A model generated the notes under the pieces. The model did not search any database, was not told the origin of the DNA, and was given only the letters and a program-made list of their open reading frames with translations. 64,000 bases of DNA, taken from contig NC_003075.7 in NCBI RefSeq assembly GCF_000001735.4, positions 12,835,001-12,899,000 of the forward strand, written 5' to 3'. Both the position numbers and the translations under genes were made by a program. Source of the DNA: Arabidopsis thaliana. Taxonomy: Eukaryota > Streptophyta > Magnoliopsida > Brassicales > Brassicaceae. Positions within the stretch are counted from its first letter, which is position 1. Every line of letters begins with the position of its first letter. Shown in pieces: positions 34,320-46,900 of the stretch.

Positions 34320-35177
34320 TTTTCTTACATTTTATATCATACAATTCAATTCCTTCTACTCCAAGATAATTCAGTCTTTGTTATATATAATTGGATTTCA
34401 TGAGATGCAAAATTGATTTGATATAATGAAATGAAATTGTATGATTACTTGCATGTATTTATCTTTGAGATCACTTCTTCTGTTCTTTGCTGTGCTTAAT
34501 TAGTCTCCTATTTGTTTTTCTTGGAGAAAATCTAAGAAACAACAAAGTATTGACAAGAAAGAAAACGAAATTAAGATCTTGGTAATCGGAAGAGCATTTT
34601 TCTAAAACGTATAATTGTACAATAATCCTTCTGCCACCAAAAGAGTGATAACATGTTTCAAACATGCATAGATAAAACATAATCTTATTAATGTTACATA
34701 TCTCTTCACAAAATCTATTCTTCCACATATTTCTCCTAAATAGGGTTTTAGCAGAGCCAACAGAAAATAAAATGCATACGATCTCATCATCACTGTATGA
34801 TGGATTTCCAAAAGAGAATGTTACATATATACATCATCATAATTCATAACATTTGCATCAGACCAGGCTCAACTAGATGCAAAAGAACCAAGATGGGCCC
34901 GTTGAAGTAACTTATATTTTGGACTGGGCCTGTCACTTGGCAACTGTGGGACCCACATGAACATGTGCCGAAGATAGGCCTGAATCTCCGAGAACAAACC
35001 TCCGCCACAAAAACAGAAGACTTGTTGCTTGCGTATCATAATACGACGCCGTATCTCTACTTGCTCGAACAAACCCAAAAAGATACATATCAAGAGATTA
35101 AACCTTATCCAACTAAGAGAAGCCATTTTTATTTTTTTTGGGTCTCTGAGTTGTGTATTGAGCTTCATCTCCTTCAA
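34320..35177. other. Spacer before ACP4
   Basis: 3' UTR of the CASP-like gene, then AT-rich spacer, then the ACP4 promoter and leader (about 34900-35177), which contains CACTTGGCAA and a ACGACGCC-rich element. No gene seen. Confidence 0.55.
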
Positions 35178-36024
35178 ATGGCTTCCTTATCAACCACTTC
35201 CCTAAGCTTCAAAGCTCCGTCCACCACAATTTCACAGGTAATTTAACAAATTCTTCTCATAAATCTCAGTGTACAGTTTGTTCTCATTCTTTTTTTTTGG
35301 AAGGAGTCTTAATCTCAACATATATAGTTTCTTTGTCGTAAACATTTCTCTTAACTATAATTTAAGGGTGGATCCTGTTATTTATCAGGTTTTAAGGAAA
35401 GCCTCAAGTTCTCAGTCTGTGACCTTTGGTCGTTTCACGTCTTCAACAAAGAGCCTTCGTCTTCAAATCAGTTGTGCCGTAAGTAATCATTTTGACTGAA
35501 GCTAAAATTTAAATTATATGAGAAATGCGATAAGTTAATTGTAGTATCGTGTGAGTGTACCTACAGGCGAAAGCAGAGACGGTGCAGAAAGTGAGTGACA
35601 TTGTAAAAGAACAATTGGCTTTAGCTGCTGATGTTCCGCTCACTGCTGAATCCAAGTTCTCTGCTCTTGGTGCCGATTCTCTCGACACCGTATGTTACAC
35701 TCTCTCTGTTTCATATCATTGTCATGTTATATTTCCTCTGTTTCATAATGATCTGATGTTTGAGAATTAAGCAAAAATATCATTACCTCAATGCAAAAAT
35801 ATGAATTTTCTGTTCTGATTGGTTACTTTTGTGTTATAAGTTAGTAGTTACTCTTTAAGATTGTTGGGTGAATATGGATGCAGGTGGAGATAGTGATGGC
35901 GTTGGAGGAAAAGTTTAACATAAGTGTGGAGGAATCTGATGCTCAAAACATTACGACCATCCAAGAGGCGGCTGATTTGATAGAGGACCTTGTTCAAAAG
36001 AAACCCGCGGCGGAAACTTCCTGA
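35178..36024 (+). CDS. ACP4: Plastid acyl carrier protein ACP4
   Basis: Exons 35178-35237, 35389-35478, 35567-35689 and 35884-36024 encode 137 aa, the known ACP4 length (AT4G25050). Residues 1 to about 51 are a serine/threonine-rich chloroplast transit peptide ([38 protein letters not shown]). The mature protein is a four-helix ACP with GADSLDT, whose Ser88 receives the 4'-phosphopantetheine arm carrying the growing acyl chain in type II fatty acid synthesis. ACP4 is the main leaf isoform and supplies acyl groups to chloroplast membranes. The transit peptide is split by an intron between residues 20 and 21, and another intron separates transit peptide from mature protein, as in other plant ACP genes. 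Confidence 0.96.
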
Positions 36025-37481
36025 ACCGGCTGTCTTTTCTTTCCTGACCTATTCTTGCCTTCAGAGCGTTTTATTACGGTATATTAGACCGTTTGTTATT
36101 TTTATTTATTTCGGAAGCTAAGATTGGGTGTTGACAATGAGACAACTTTGGTACGTTGAGATTGATTCTTTGTGGTGATTGGTCTTATGACGAATTCATA
36201 ATTGTGTATTGTTTCACTACCACCTGGTCTTTTCTGTATTTGAGTTATGACATCGTTTTGTTAGTCGTGGTTAGGTTAAGTTAACTACCCTCAAAGAATG
36301 AAAACGAGAGTTGATCTTAGGTGAGTTGGGTAGTATCAAGTAGGGTAAAGCAGATGTATACTGTCTACTCAAATAGAATGGGTGTGAAAAAAACATTACC
36401 TGAAAATATGTATGAATGTAATTTGACTAGGATATTGTTGGTTTTTTGGACATTCTTATTGGGTAATCTCAAATATATTTGAGGTAATTTCAAAAGTACT
36501 AATAATATGGATATCCTTAAACTTTTGAGTAATTGATTTTTATTTTATTTTGTAATGAACGTATTTATGTACTTATTAAACCTAATTAATTTAAACTTTA
36601 TATCAATGAAATCATGCAAAAGATTCTAGGTCTTTAATTTTCTTGCAGAACAAGTCACCCCTTCTCTTCTTAAACTGTAAATTTTTTATCAGCACTACAA
36701 TTGCAATTGCATAGATGATGGTAGTGTAAGCAATCTTCTAGCCGCTTCCGGGTTGCAAAGTTACCAAATCTTGGTAGATTTTATAGACGATGTAGACAAT
36801 CAATACATATCTCCGAGATGATACCACCTCCAATATTTTTTATACTTAATGATTTTTGTCCAATCTTACTTTGAAAACAAATATGTTCAAACCCCCTAAA
36901 ACAACCCAATCATGATATGAGTAGTATTTCTCATCCTTGTATGTTTTGCCATATAGATTAATGTTTCTAATCCTCCAATTTCGTAATGGTACAGTTGCTT
37001 GAGAATCTCAAGCAATCATCATAAAAATATCACTTAAATCGATACAAAATATAAAATAAATCATGTTAGACATGAAGAATAAAAGACAAGAGTTCATTAC
37101 AATATTAATCACAAGCTTTACATTCATAAATCTACCAAAAGCCAACACTACTTCACACATAAATATTTTTCTCTTGATTCATATGTAATTCAAAATTGAA
37201 TCGATAACTAATTATTAGTAATCTGTATTAATGTACCCAGTTGTTATTTGTGGTTCCATAATTAATTTAAAAGGTTTTAAAAATAAAACAATTACTAATG
37301 ATTTTAAAATTGCACAAATGGGTTTAGTTGAGGAAAAAATATATTAAAGAAATGGGTCCCACGTTCTCTCAACTTCCTCTCCCGCCACCATTCGGTCCAC
37401 GCGTACCTCGTTTACATCTTCTCCCTTCTTCTTCCTCAGCAGCTCAATCGAAAAGTCTTTCCCACCTTGTTGACTCCGTCG
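36025..37481. other. Spacer between ACP4 and the caldesmon-like gene
   Basis: ACP4 3' UTR to about 36250 then AT-rich sequence. 37330-37481 is the likely 5' UTR of the next gene. No gene, TIR or satellite recognised. Confidence 0.55.
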
Positions 37482-40400
37482 ATGGCGCGGAGACCAGGAA
37501 CCTCCGCTTCTTCTTCACCCACGATGTCTCCGTCTCATCGGATGAGCGGCGGCGGAGGAGGAATCTCCGGCAAAAGCACGCTCCGGAAACAAAACGCCGC
37601 CGAGCTACTCGCGAAGGTCATGGAGAAGCGCGAATATGATTATGATTACGACGATGAAGATGGAGGTGAAGATCTGTACCAGGTACATCTTCCTCCTCTT
37701 ACTCAGTCTCGAAGACGAGATGATAAGCGTATTGGTAAGGGCTCAGTCAACGAGAAAAAGGCTCCGGCGAAGAAACCGATCATACTTCCGGCGCCTAAAT
37801 TTGATGATGAATCCGAAGATGATGAAACTAGAGCTAATTTTCGCCCAAATCCAGTGATAATTCCTAAAAAGAATGCTAGGGAACCGAGAAAAGCTCCGGC
37901 GACGAAACCGGTCGTTCTTCCGCCACCTAAATTTTCCAATGTGCGCCGGATTCCAGTGGAGATTTCTGGAAGGAATGCTAGGGGTTCGAAAGAAGCTTCG
38001 ACGGTGAAACAAGTCGTTAGTACGCCTAAATTTGACGATGAATACGACAGTGATGAAATTACAGAGGATGTTCCCCGGAATCCAGTGGAGATTAGGGGTC
38101 CGGTCAGAGGAAAAGTAGCTCCGGCGGTCAAACCCGTAGTCGTTCTTCCGACTAAATTTGACGATGAATACGACAGTGATGAAATTACAGAGGATGTTCC
38201 CCGGAATCCAGTGGAGATTAGGGGTACCGTCAGAGGAAAAGTAGCTCCGGCGGTCAAACCCGTAGTCGTTCTTCCGACTAAATTTGACGATGAATACGAT
38301 AGTGATGAAATTACAGCCGATGTGTCCCGGAATCCAGTGGAGGTTAGGGATCCAGTCAGAGGGAAGTTAGCTCCGGTGGTGAAACCCGTCGTTCTTCCGA
38401 CTAAATTTGACGATGAATACGATAGTGACGAAATTGCAGCTGATGTCTCCCGGAAGGCAGTGGAGATTCCTCAAAAGAATGAAAAGAGTACACTCAGGGT
38501 TAGAGTCCCGGCATATTCACGTCGGAATCCGTTGGAGGAATTTGAGCAGAACGGAGAAGACAAGCAAAATGTTCAATGTGATGTGCCTGCTAAACAATCG
38601 GAAGCTCAATTAAAGTATAAGAAAAGGTAAAGCAAATTTTTCTCAAGTCAAAGCTTCTTTTGTATATGTTGTGTTTGACGAAATGACTGGGAACGAACGA
38701 TTAGTTTCAGGTACCATCCTGCAAATATTTTAGCACCTAATAACTCTAACCAGCAGGAAGATGATCGAGAAGCTTCAGCCCTGCGTGATGAAGTAGGTGT
38801 TTCCCAAAATACAAGAAAACTATTTTGGTTACATCACTGATCTCTCATTTGAATCCAACTCATTATCATTGCAGTTAGACATGCTTCAAGAAGAAAACGA
38901 TAATATAATGGATAAGGTCAGTGTGAACGCTCTCTTTATCTCTAATGTAGGTTATTTGTTTGTGTTTGCTGCCTTTTTGTACTTGATGTGTATATTCTTG
39001 AGTTACATATGCAGCTTCAGCGCGCTGAAGAAAGACGCGAAGCTGCAGAAGCAAGGGCTAAAGAGCTTGAGAAACAGGTGTTTATTATATCCAGTACATT
39101 TGACTTTTGTAGACATGTTTATATACAATGTTGATGGTTACTTTTAAGCTTGGTATGACTTACAACAGGTTGCTTCTCTAGGTGAAGGAGCAAATTTTGA
39201 TGTCAAGCTCTTGAAGAGGTTTGATTTTCTCGTCTTTATTATATAGCCTTTGTTCACAAAATTGGGTTTTCACGAACTTTGCGCTGATCCCTCCAGGAAA
39301 GAAGCAGCATTGCGTCAAAGAGAGGTCCGTAATGCATTCATATCTAAAGGATGTTGTTGCATTTGTTCTTCGCAATATACATGTCCTTTATTCTTCTGCT
39401 AGCTTGTGTTGGCAGTTGCTTTGACAGTAAAGTTATTGAAAAGGAGAAACATAAATCTATTTGCAGGCAGCATTAAGGGCTGCTGAACAGAAAAGAGATG
39501 GAAGAAATAGGGAAACTAATGCCCTTAGCTCAGAATTTCAGGTACAATGCTCTGGTAACCAATACTCAAGCTGGTACTAAACAGTAGTTTACTAGACTTT
39601 ATTGTATAAACCTTTCAACTTGACAAGGGAACAATCATCTCTTCTGTGTTGTGTTATGATCAGAGTTTAAAAGATGAAGCAGAGAAATCCACGGAACAGC
39701 TCCAGGAGGTTGAAGCTGAAATAAAGTCTCTTCGGACAATGATACATAGAACGATTTTGAGTCAAGAAGAAATGGTTTGCTTACAATCTAAACTAGAATT
39801 TTGTGCATTGACGGTTTAACTCCACCTTCTTTGTTTCATTTAACTATATGATTGACCAACCTTGCAGGAGGAAGTTGTTCTAAAGAGATGCTGGCTTGCT
39901 CGCTACTGGGAATTAGCTGTTCAACATGGTAAGAGAATTTTTCTCTCGTAAAGATACAATTGTTTTATCCTCTGTTGGGTATTGACCTGCAATGATGGAT
40001 ATGATGAAGTAACCTGTTCTTCTCATGATGATGCCAAGGGTTCAAATGGTTTTGAAGATCTCATAAATTGGTCCTATTATGATTAAAACATGATTAGAGC
40101 ATATGCATGTTTCCCATTCACGCAGTGTACTTGTCCACTAAACTGTATACTGACATGGAGAACAACTATGTGATCCCCGCTAGCTGATCATTTGCCCTTA
40201 TTTGGAAATGTTTACTTATGCATTTCATTGGGTCACTCTTAGGAATATGTGAAGATATATCCACATCAAGATATGAACATTGGTCAGCTTTAGCTCCTCT
40301 TCCCTCTGAAGTTGTCCTTTCCGCTGCCCAAAAGTCTGAAGATTCCTGGCAGACAGGTTTGATCTTCAACTATCCTGCCAATATTTCCCACATAATCATT

Positions 40401-41468
40401 TAGTTTGAGTATATAAAACTAATTGGTAAAATCACATCTCGCAGGTGGTAGCGATCGCACTTGGAGCAAAGTCATCAGTAATTTCAGTGATTTGAATGGA
40501 GAAGGGAACATTGAGAGTATGCTTGCTGTTGAAACGGGATTACGAGAGATAGCATCCTTGAAGGTTTATGCACACATTTTGATCTGTTTATTACTAAAAA
40601 AAACTGTTTCCCAGAAAATACACATCTCATTCATATCATTTCTTGCACCTCATAGGTTGAGGATGCTGTAATGCTTGCACTTTCCCGGTATAGACAGACA
40701 AATGTGGCTCGACAAGCCGTCACTGGTAAAACTATATCTAAAACTGATTGGCACATATAAATACTGATGTGATGTTATACAACAGACACTCATCTCATCT
40801 TAATATCCAGATCCCAGGGTGCAAGGGGAACCTAAGTTCTCCGAAACATTTGGTGAGTCACATCCTTAAACTGTTTTCGTTACTATCTAGACAGAGTATC
40901 ATATAAGTAAACAAGCCTCTCAACAAAACCTGTTTTCTTGTTCTTCTTCATCTATATTGTATTTGAATCTTATGACTAAGCAGGAAGGGTTTATTCTGAA
41001 TTTTGAATGCAGAGTTGAGTCATGATGAGCAACAAGATATTCTCTTTAAAGAGGTAAGTTACATCTTTACCGGGAGAGTTTAGCTTTTACTTAGCAGGAT
41101 CATATACATTAACTCAAAAAACATATATACATGGTGTGTATAGGCATGGCTGCTGTATTTCTGGAAAAGAGCTAAAATTCATGGCGTGGAAAGTGATATT
41201 GCGGAAGAGCGTCTTCAGTTCTGGATCAACCGACTCGGGCAACATTCATCTTCACATGATGCAATTGATGGTATATTTATTACTTGAAGCTAAATCAGTT
41301 AAAGTAAAGAATCTGATTCCTTTTGTGTTTGCTGGGACAGTGGAAAGAGGAATGAGGGAGCTAAGGAAGCTTGGAATAGAACAACAATTGTGGGAAACAT
41401 CTCGTAAAGAACTCATCGACTCCTCTTTTCTTCCTTCTTATTCCGTTTCTGACTACAATGACGAGTGA
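37482..41468 (+). CDS. Coiled-coil caldesmon-like protein with repeat domain
   Basis: Sixteen exons (37482-38626, 38711-38792, 38875-38916, 39015-39077, 39169-39218, 39297-39324, 39467-39541, 39664-39774, 39868-39928, 40243-40356, 40445-40563, 40656-40725, 40811-40852, 41013-41053, 41144-41270, 41341-41468) give 765 aa, probably AT4G25070. An upstream in-frame ATG at 37467 is possible, but [20 protein letters not shown] looks like the true start. Residues about 180-340 consist of imperfect 42-residue repeats ([35 protein letters not shown]), very acidic with basic linkers. Residues about 400-560 form a coiled coil ([40 protein letters not shown]). The C-terminal third is a conserved plant domain with [20 protein letters not shown] and [20 protein letters not shown]. 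Function unknown; resemblance to kinesin- or myosin-tail proteins may only reflect the coiled coil. Confidence 0.88.
37795..38460 (+). repeat. In-frame coding minisatellite, period 126 bases
   Basis: AAATTTGACGATGAATACGA begins at 38028, 38154, 38280 and 38403, spacings of 126, 126 and 123. The first two units differ at only two positions by eye. Older diverged units starting at about 37798 and 37926 share CCTAAATTT. Unit length is a multiple of three, so gain or loss of a unit keeps the protein frame. Confidence 0.9.
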
Positions 41469-42014
41469 CCACCTCTACTCTCCTCTTTGCCTCCAATTTT
41501 CTTTATTCACGACACACGCTCACATAAACATACACATACACACACAAAGGTAATCAAAATCATTTTTTCCTGCTCGACAAAGCTTAGAAGAAACACAAAA
41601 GAATTCATACTACATCTGTTTTGCTTTCAGACTGTGTTCCAATTGTTGATATATGTTTGGCTTCCATGTTGTTACTTGTATAATACTCTTCGTTACCTCA
41701 CCCAAATAACCCAAATACAGGTTTTTTGAGAACAAAAAGCTGAATTTCATATAGTTAGGGGCAAAAATATAAATTTTATATAGTTGAGGGCAAAACTAGA
41801 AAGTTTGTGTATAAAAAAGGTCGAAACGTTAAAATATGATAAAGAAACTGGTCTGTGACATACCGCATTAAGATGGGTCCCATAGAAATCGAAATGTGGA
41901 TCGTCTCCTTCCCTATCTTATCCAGGATAACGATAACAACACTCTCTCTCTCACTGCAAGAGCGCGAAACAGAGTAAGGCTCACTTTGTTTTAGCTTTCT
42001 CCTCTACTTCGATA
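41469..42014. other. Spacer before CHLM
   Basis: 3' UTR of the preceding gene, a CA-rich stretch (CACACGCTCACATAAACATA at 41511), then the CHLM promoter and leader with a CT repeat (CTCTCTCTCTCAC at 41942). No gene seen. Confidence 0.6.
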
Positions 42015-43128
42015 ATGCCGTTTGCTCCTTCCTTGTTGTCATCGTCTTCCTCAGTCTCTCAATTTCTTCCCAGATTCCCCAACGCGACTAGATTCAATGT
42101 AACTCCACGGAGCAGAGCCGCCACCGTCGTCGCGGCATCCGTCACCGACCTAGCCGGGGTCGACAGTACAACAATCGCCGTACTCGGTGGAGGATCCGTA
42201 GCAGCACTCGCGGCGATGGTTTCCTTAACGGATCCGGAGAGGAGGCGGAAATTGCAGGCGGAGGAAGTTGGCGGAGGCGATAAGGAGGTTGTGAGGGAGT
42301 ATTTCAATAGCACGGGGTTCGAGAGGTGGAGGAAGATCTACGGTGAGACTGATGAAGTGAATCGAGTACAGAAGGATATTCGACTCGGTCATGCTAAGAC
42401 GGTGGAGAACACGATGCTTATGCTGACTGAAGATAGATCCTTGGCCGGTGTCACGGTTTGCGACGCCGGTTGTGGAACCGGTTTGCTCTCGATTCCACTT
42501 GCTAAGGAAGGAGCAATCGTCTCTGCTTCCGATATTTCTGCTGCTATGGTTGCTGAAGCTGAGATGAAGGTGAGCTTCTTCGATTCAATTATGATTATTG
42601 GTCAATTATGATCAAGAAATTTTTCATATCGAAATGCAGAATCTAGATGCTCAATGATAAGATGTTTTGAGTTTTGACATAGAGTTTGTTAAGGAACTGC
42701 ATTATTAGAATCTGAATCTTTGTGCTTGTCTTGAATATGCATAGGCAAAGGCACAACTACCATCAGAGAATTTACCAAAATTTGAGGTGAATGATTTGGA
42801 GAGCCTAACTGGGAAGTATGATACCGTTGTATGTCTCGACGTGTTGATACATTACCCGCAGAACAAAGCAGACGGAATGATCGCACATCTTGCTTCTTTA
42901 GCAGAGAAGAGAGTGATTCTGAGTTTTGCTCCAAAGACTTTTTACTATGATATCTTAAAGAGAATTGGAGAGCTTTTCCCAGGGCCATCAAAAGCTACAA
43001 GGGCGTATCTACACTCGGAGGCGGATGTGGAAAGAGCGTTGGGTAAAGTCGGCTGGAAAATCAGCAAGAGAGGACTCACTACCACACAGTTCTACTTCTC
43101 TAGGCTCATCGAAGCTGTTCCAATGTAG
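42015..43128 (+). CDS. CHLM: Magnesium-protoporphyrin IX methyltransferase CHLM
   Basis: Exons 42015-42569 and 42745-43128 encode 312 aa, the known CHLM (AT4G25080) length. It transfers a methyl group from S-adenosylmethionine to the 13-propionate of Mg-protoporphyrin IX, the step after magnesium chelatase in chlorophyll synthesis, in plastid envelope and thylakoid membranes. The first about 45 residues are a serine- and alanine-rich transit peptide, followed by a hydrophobic stretch (TIAVLGGGSVAALAAMVSL, 53-71) thought to help membrane attachment. The methyltransferase fold has motif I DAGCGTGLLS at 150-159, an acidic loop at ASDISAAMV, and the family-typical YDTVVCLDVLIHYPQ in exon 2. The product is also a candidate source of the Mg-protoporphyrin retrograde signal. 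Converges with RBOHG. Confidence 0.96.
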
Positions 43129-43929
43129 ACCAATTTGAAAACTAGGTCAGTTTTTGGAAAACTATTCATTTTTCATTCTTTAACTCGTTCTGGTGTTGTC
43201 ACTAAGAAACTGTTTATGGTGTCATTGTTAATGAATTGAGAGCCGAATACATGCATGTACCAAATGTACTACATCTCAACTTTCGACCTCACGAGTTTAT
43301 TAGAATTTATGCTTCTTCATATCTTTATTTGGATGCAGAAATCAAATTTGACGGTTAGCTTTCCGTTTGGAACTTTTGCAGTAGATCTCTGTATAGCATA
43401 TTCCGAGAAGGATTTTCGTGGAAGACATGCAGATTCTCCTAAATTCGCTGAAGAGATTCTCATAAACTCTTCTTATATACTAGGAGGACGGTCTGTACAA
43501 ACTTGCACTTCTGCAGACCCTAATTGATAATTGGCCAAAATGTTCAATGTAATCAACGTTATTTGTTGTGCTGCTTAACTGTGTCCAAAAACATGTCTAT
43601 ACTTTTCTACCCATTCTTGTGCATAGTTTAAAATAAAAAGGAAATTGAAATAAAATGACAAAATGAGTCTTGTTGAGCAAGAAAATATAAAGGATATTAA
43701 ACATGGTTTTGAATATTGGATAAATGCAATTCAAACAAAAAAGCGCTTAAACTACACATTTCACATAGTCATCACAACCGACGTTTTATTCAAGAAACAA
43801 AAATAACACCAAAATTTAATTTTCAAAACACAAATGTAACATACTTACTCCCACAAATTTCATTAATTTGTTGACCATCAGAAGTCTATCAGCATTTTTG
43901 TGGGTATAAAGCTATAAGCTTCAATGTCT
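43129..43929. other. Convergent spacer between CHLM and RBOHG
   Basis: Contains the 3' UTRs of both genes. A 90-codon open frame at 43255-43527 (plus) has no start context, splice logic or domain and overlaps likely 3' UTR; not called as a gene. Confidence 0.55.
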
Positions 43930-46900
43930 TTAGAAGTTCTCTTTGTGGAAAGAGAATCTAGTACTGGTCTTGTGTGTGAATTCCAAAGCTAATTGCCTTA
44001 ACTCCTTCGTCAATACCGGTGCTCCACAATAGAACACTCCTGCACATTATGTATACATTTTCAGTTTATATCATTTCTTTGTAGTCCTGAATTAGATTAT
44101 AAGATGATTTAAAAACAAAATATCAAATCATATTCTAGACCTTTGTTACTATACCCTGCATGCACTAATGCTTTTGAACGTGTAAAACTTATGAAGCTAA
44201 GCTAAACTTTTTGCATGAACTGACTGCGATATGATCAAGATCATATTATCATGCAAGTTGATGCAAGCATGCCTATAACAAAGCATCAAAATTAATAAGG
44301 GGTTACTGGTTGATTTGACGAGAGAGAAAAAGAGCTTACCAACATTAGCGCCAGGGTGATCCATGGCTATCTGTTTGTAGACGTTTTTCCAATTAGGTCG
44401 GGCGAAATGGGACATGACCCTTGTCCCAGCAACAATGTCTAAACCATTCTTGGCATAATTAAGAGACTGAAGCATCCGTATGAGCGCGGAACGAACGTCT
44501 CCTTCTTCGTAGACACTAGTGCAATGATTGTGTAGTTCTATGACTTTACTTTTGTCCCGTTCTGCGATCTCGTTCATGATGTTCTTGAACCAATCAAATG
44601 TGCCCTGCTCCTTTGTTACCCAGTAGAAGTAAGCCCTTCGAGTCTTGAAAGTTTCTTTATTACCTTGTTGCTCTTGTGGCGATCCCTTCTCCATTTGGCT
44701 GAGTTGTTCCTTGGTCTCCGTATTGTTAATAATGTCCTTGATAATGCTGATCATCGGGGTGGCTCCAATGCCAAGACCTATCAGCAGGACCACCTCGTAC
44801 TTCTTGTAGTCTTGAGCTGGTGCGCCGTACGGACCATCAATCATAATTTTGGGGAAACTGCGCAAGAAGAGGTCATTGCATTTCAAAATTATTAACAACG
44901 TTAGAAAATCTTAGGTAGATTAATTTTCTAACAACAAAGAATCTTAGGGATACACACACACATATGATGAATGCATTTTCCCGTACACATGCATTTTGAT
45001 GTATGAAATACATATATCTAAATGCGGCAAAGGTATGATATATGATTTTAAGACTCAAACACGAAATGGAAACTTAAACGCAATGAAAGTGTATATCGTC
45101 ATACATCTGAAGTTCTCATCTATGTATATTTGACTATTTTCATATGCCTCACTACCAAATGATTCTTTAAATACCAAATCCACATTTAATATTATTTACG
45201 GAATGTGATCGTATAAATTCCATATTATAGTAGTAGTTGTTGTAAATGACGTCTACTTTCTATAAATATTTTTTAATAGAAAAGCCAGACTGGCCGGCTG
45301 ATCTTCAGAATCCAAGACTTCGCGGACAAAGACATAGACTAATAAAGAGAACCAGTAAGAACATGCTTAATTTAATCATTTGATGTTTCCTAGTAGTCTA
45401 AATGACAACCAAGAATAGGTAGGTGTTAAATTAGGTGTTGATCTGGTTCGTTTTGATTTTGATTTTTTTTTTAGTTTGCGTGTATGACTAGCTAGCTAAA
45501 TCTTGGTTTATAGATGTTTATTTTCACTTATGTTTACTGTGGGTTTTTATGATTGTATGAATAGTTGAATACACACACATAAATGTTTTTTTTCTCAACA
45601 ACATGCAATTTTTTTATAATTCTTATATAGCAATTGCGGTTATTATTTGTATATTGTGTTTTATAAAGACCAGCTAAGTAACATGATATTTTCTTACCAC
45701 CAATCAAATGTCACTCATTTACGTATGATGTGACAATACTTACCGGGGACTATTTGCACCATTCAACATGTCTCCGACCGGAGGTGGCTTAGACACCTGA
45801 AATATAACATGATGCTTCTCAACTATCTTTTCCCGACTCTAAGACTTATAAAATATATAACTTAGCGAAATTTATAAGTAAAAAAAGACCTCTGAGAAAA
45901 CTCCTTGGATAGCCTCTGTCCAATCTCCCAATGCTTTTATATGAACGCTCAGATAGTCGTCTTGTGGTGTAGAAGTTATTGAAAATGGATGCCTGGAGAG
46001 ATATGTATATAGTCACATAAATTGATATTGAAATGGGTTTAGAATTGTTACTGATCTTAAGATTGTTTTTGGCGTACCACTCAAACGGTGAAACTGCTGG
46101 ACAATTTACAAACATGTATTGGCCGCTCATGTATTTGAAGTTTGTAGGCTTTGACATCTGCAAAGTCAATACTTTTCCAGGATAAGCTGCCATCTTAAGG
46201 ACTTTTACTGTCCTGATGCTGGACCTGAATGCTCGTATCAATCTCTCGTATGCATAAAGAGCTACTGGTACTGCCAAGTACATCCACGTCTATAAACAAA
46301 AACCCCGAATTAGTTACGTTTTTCAAAGATTCAAAAATGTTGAACATTGATCAAATACTCACCGTTTTCTTGTACCATTCCTTGTTGAGATATATGTAGT
46401 ATCCGTGAAGGACAAGGAGAATGTAGACTATAACGAACAAATGGTGAGTGTACCAGAAGGCATTGAAGCTCGCAAGTTTCTTTAGTGGCCCTGGTAGCTT
46501 TTTCTCTAGCTTCCCCCGTCTAAACCAAGGCATAGCCAGTGTAAAAGCAATAACCATCAAGAAAACCATTACAAGCCCTGTTATTCCTTCTGTTGACTTC
46601 ACAAAATGCAAGTATCTCTTTGGTTGCTCCTCTCCGAAGAATTTTCCGAGAGGCATGTATTCCGCTGGAGTTGCCGCGATTAGCAGTGGAAAATCACACG
46701 CCAAGTGGGACACAGAGTGTATGGCTACTCCTATCGCAATTCCCACCGCTATAACCTGTAGGTTTAGGCGTCAAGTTAATATAAATGATTAACAATGTTC
46801 TTTTATAACTAGGTTAATATAATTTCGAAGCTTGTAAGAACTATGCTTTTTTTTTTTTCACTTAAAAAGTCAATATATATAGACCAACATAAATGTGTGG

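Noticed and set aside
37328-37639. 103-codon frame overlapping the start of the caldesmon-like gene
   Set aside because: Shadow frame: the overlapping frame from 37482 continues through 16 exons with consistent phases and a long protein.
37703-38257. 184-codon minus-strand frame over the minisatellite
   Set aside because: Repeats with unit length divisible by three open several frames at once; the plus-strand gene explains them.
43255-43527. 90-codon open frame downstream of CHLM
   Set aside because: Starts inside probable 3' UTR, no domain, no splice partners, and low-complexity composition.
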